From Cyclobacteriaceae bacterium (lineage in GTDB: Bacteria; Bacteroidota; Bacteroidia; Cytophagales; Cyclobacteriaceae): DNA of 7,846 nucleotides. Each line of letters opens with the position of its first letter. Within the stretch, counting starts at the first letter, position 1. The stretch spans positions 1 through 7,846 of the forward strand of contig JANQPK010000128.1 of NCBI GenBank assembly GCA_028289505.1, in the 5' to 3' direction. Shown here piece by piece: positions 6,318 to 7,846 of this stretch. Made by a program: the position numbers and the translations under genes. The notes below the pieces were generated by a model. That model was not told the DNA's origin and made no database searches. It saw only the letters and a program-made list of their open reading frames with translations.

Positions 6318-6935
6318 ATGACCAAGCAAACTATAATTATTGCCACCCTACTTTTTTCACAATATCTACGGTTAGAGGCTCAGTATAACTCAAAGTCGGA
6401 CTACATCGTGCTTAGCATTGGTGATAGTCTATACGGTACGGTGGCTTATATTAAAGAGAATGCGGTGAATCGAGATTTTTATAAGAAGGTTAGACTTACC
6501 AATGCCAATGGGAAAACAAAAAAATACAAACCAGAAAGCATCTCATCTTTTCGAATTAATGGTAATAAGTACCAAAGTTTCTGGCTGTATCAACCTCCTC
6601 AAACCTTTCCTTCAGTTTCACTAGTAAATCCGCGATACAACATCGATTCCAAACAAGGCGATCACTACTTTTTAAGGGTTATCAGCATCGGAAGATTGAG
6701 TCATTACCAACTGGAATGGTTTGACCAGGGAGATAGCCAATTGTGGTCAATGGCCTTACTTAAAAAGGCAAACGACCAATATTTCATTCGAGCAGACCAG
6801 GGAATAATAGGATTGAAAAAAAAGTTGCTACAACGATATTTTACGGACTGTCTTGAGCTTGCCAAAAAGATAAAGAATTCAGAGCTGAAAAAGGTTTGGC
6901 AAGTAGTAGAAGCCTACAACCACAATTGCCATTAA
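6318..6935 (+). CDS. Small exported protein of unknown function
   Basis: This 205-residue product starts at ATG 6318 with a signal peptide whose likely cleavage is after LEA at residue 21, before QYN. The N-terminal part of the mature protein, YIVLSIGDSLYGTVAYI followed by a Lys-rich segment and YKPESISSFRINGNKYQSF, has the look of beta-rich Bacteroidota secreted proteins with a GDTLxGxI-like repeat pattern; this is recognition from memory, not an alignment. The C-terminal ~50 residues (KKLLQRYFTDCLELAKKIKNSE, split here only as a description, through WQVVEAYN) look helical and resemble the tail of the same group. Two cysteines occur in the mature part (in FTDC and near the C-terminus, NHNCH). 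No catalytic motif is visible. It is 83 bp after the S41 gene, possibly with its own promoter. No function can be assigned. Confidence 0.7.
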   Translation: MTKQTIIIATLLFSQYLRLEAQYNSKSDYIVLSIGDSLYGTVAYIKENAVNRDFYKKVRLTNANGKTKKYKPESISSFRINGNKYQSFWLYQPPQTFPSVSLVNPRYNIDSKQGDHYFLRVISIGRLSHYQLEWFDQGDSQLWSMALLKKANDQYFIRADQGIIGLKKKLLQRYFTDCLELAKKIKNSELKKVWQVVEAYNHNCH

Positions 6936-7025
6936 CCTTTATAGCGTAAGCCGGTACCAGTGCTTTGTGTACTTTAATACGGTGCAATTTATAACCTATG
7001 CAGGGGTTGGATATTTTCACATATT

Positions 7026-7846
7026 TTAATGGGAATTGTTGCGGTTCTGCTCATATATGGCATCTAAAAGGCCGTTCTCTTCTTTTGTGTCATTCCCAAG
7101 TTCCCAGAACATGATACCACCTAGTCCTTTATCCAAGGCGTATTGTGTTTTCAATTTTACCGATACGGTATCATCGTAAGAAATAAAGATACTATCCTTG
7201 CGGTTGTACAAATAAGGTGCTTTGGCAATAGGATCCCAGTATCGCTGGTAGTTGGGATCGGTCTCAAACTCTCTTCTGATTTGAGCATAGGCCGACCACC
7301 CGATATAGGATCCGCCATTAGGTTGATAGAGTCCGTTTTGCTCTGGGTGAACACCTTTCCAGGCCCTTCCATAAAATGCAGCACCAACAATTAATTGTTC
7401 AGGGCTGGCCCCTTCTTTTAAGCAAAAATCAATAATGTTCTCTACCGACCGAGGCTCCCAGGTATAACCCATCTCCTGACTTCTTTCTTTTCTTTCTTGC
7501 ACCAAAGCGTTAAATGGGGTGTCTTTAATATGTTCCTCGGTAATCCAACCTAATGCAGTATGATGCCCAGTGAAAGGAGTATTAGCCCCTATTTGGTCAT
7601 AGGTCATAATGTTAACGAAATCGGCAAACTTCAGGACCTCCAATAACTCGATGTGCTGGTAGTAGCGTTTCCACCCAGCAGCTGCAAAGGTCAGGATCTG
7701 TGGTCTATCCAACGTATCCAATGCTTGACGCAGTTCTTTAAATAATAAGGTGAAGTTATGCTTGTCTTCCGGCCTGGCTTTAATCCCTGCATAACCAAGA
7801 CCTGGATATTCCCAGTCAATATCAATTCCATCTAGCTGGTATCTTT
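7026..7846 (-). CDS. GH18 chitinase-like glycoside hydrolase, N-terminus beyond the window
   Basis: Read on the minus strand, the frame is open to the right edge (first full codon 7842-7844) and ends at TAA 7026-7028, giving 273 residues. The TTG at 7721 is internal. The family 18 catalytic motif DGIDIDWE lies at 7832-7809, with the acid/base Glu at 7809-7811. It is followed by YPG and PEDKHNFTLLFKELR, typical of chitinases. Further family features are FVNIMTYDQIG (MTYD at 7607-7596), GAAFYGRAW, a short insertion rich in Tyr and Trp consistent with the chitin-insertion domain, and the closing GGIMFWELGND with the substrate-floor Trp at 7104-7106. Such enzymes hydrolyse beta-1,4-linked N-acetylglucosamine polymers by substrate-assisted catalysis. 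The expected signal peptide and first barrel strands are outside. No carbohydrate-binding module or secretion tail follows the catalytic domain at the C-terminus. It is convergent with the preceding gene across 90 bp, in which I see no convincing terminator. Confidence 0.93.
   Translation of the reverse strand, partial: RYQLDGIDIDWEYPGLGYAGIKARPEDKHNFTLLFKELRQALDTLDRPQILTFAAAGWKRYYQHIELLEVLKFADFVNIMTYDQIGANTPFTGHHTALGWITEEHIKDTPFNALVQERKERSQEMGYTWEPRSVENIIDFCLKEGASPEQLIVGAAFYGRAWKGVHPEQNGLYQPNGGSYIGWSAYAQIRREFETDPNYQRYWDPIAKAPYLYNRKDSIFISYDDTVSVKLKTQYALDKGLGGIMFWELGNDTKEENGLLDAIYEQNRNNSH

Noticed and set aside
6191..6388. Plus-strand 65-codon ORF bridging the S41 gene and the next gene
   Set aside because: It overlaps both real genes out of frame, and its composition (mixed, no motif) does not suggest a protein.
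6936..7025. Bidirectional terminator between the convergent genes
   Set aside because: Only very short complementary runs (such as AACC and GGTT near 6990-7010) were found, with no stable stem or U tract.
7143..7394. Small ORFs on both strands inside the chitinase gene
   Set aside because: They overlap conserved GH18 motifs in another frame and have no features of their own.
7719..7721. TTG at 7721 (minus strand) as the start of the chitinase gene
   Set aside because: The frame continues upstream through the catalytic DGIDIDWE motif to the window edge.
1..7846. CRISPR array, insertion sequence, tRNA/rRNA or defence system
   Set aside because: No repeated spacers, transposase-like ORFs, terminal repeats or RNA gene motifs were seen. 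All major ORFs are explained by transport, metabolism or hydrolase families, or by exported unknowns.

Overview
The window looks like chromosomal DNA from a member of the Bacteroidota, probably a free-living, perhaps marine, Cytophagales- or Flavobacteriia-like bacterium. The evidence is a TonB-dependent receptor of a Bacteroidota type, several exported proteins whose signal peptides end just before Gln, a lipoprotein S41 peptidase, few recognisable Shine-Dalgarno sequences, and moderate GC. No species can be named from this sequence alone. I see no phage, transposon, CRISPR, rRNA or tRNA signal.

Region 1 (1-3192, + strand) is a compact three-gene unit. It holds the 3' part of a TonB-dependent outer-membrane receptor, an exported thioredoxin-like protein that starts at a TTG overlapping the receptor stop, and a small cation-efflux-like membrane protein 20 bp further on. 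All three carry suggestive cysteines: a CxxC in the receptor plug, a CTYC redox site, and Cys residues near a membrane segment plus a CADDCC tail. A metal- or thiol-linked transport module spanning both membranes is the most interesting reading. The substrate is unknown.

Region 2 (3242-4168, + strand) is a complete and very recognisable glutaminase (glsA type). It follows the efflux-like gene after 49 bp and may be read through from it.

Region 3 (4375-6234, + strand) is a two-gene unit with no spacer. It encodes an exported, probably outer-membrane beta-barrel protein of unknown function, followed by an S41-family serine peptidase that is a lipoprotein. A 206-bp non-coding stretch precedes it, with two small inverted repeats.

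Region 4 (6318-6935, + strand) is a small exported protein of unknown function. An exact 15-bp palindrome lies just upstream, next to a possible Bacteroidota-type promoter.

Region 5 (7026-7846, - strand) is the C-terminal part of a GH18 chitinase-like enzyme. It converges on region 4 and runs off the right edge. Its catalytic DGIDIDWE motif is just inside the window.
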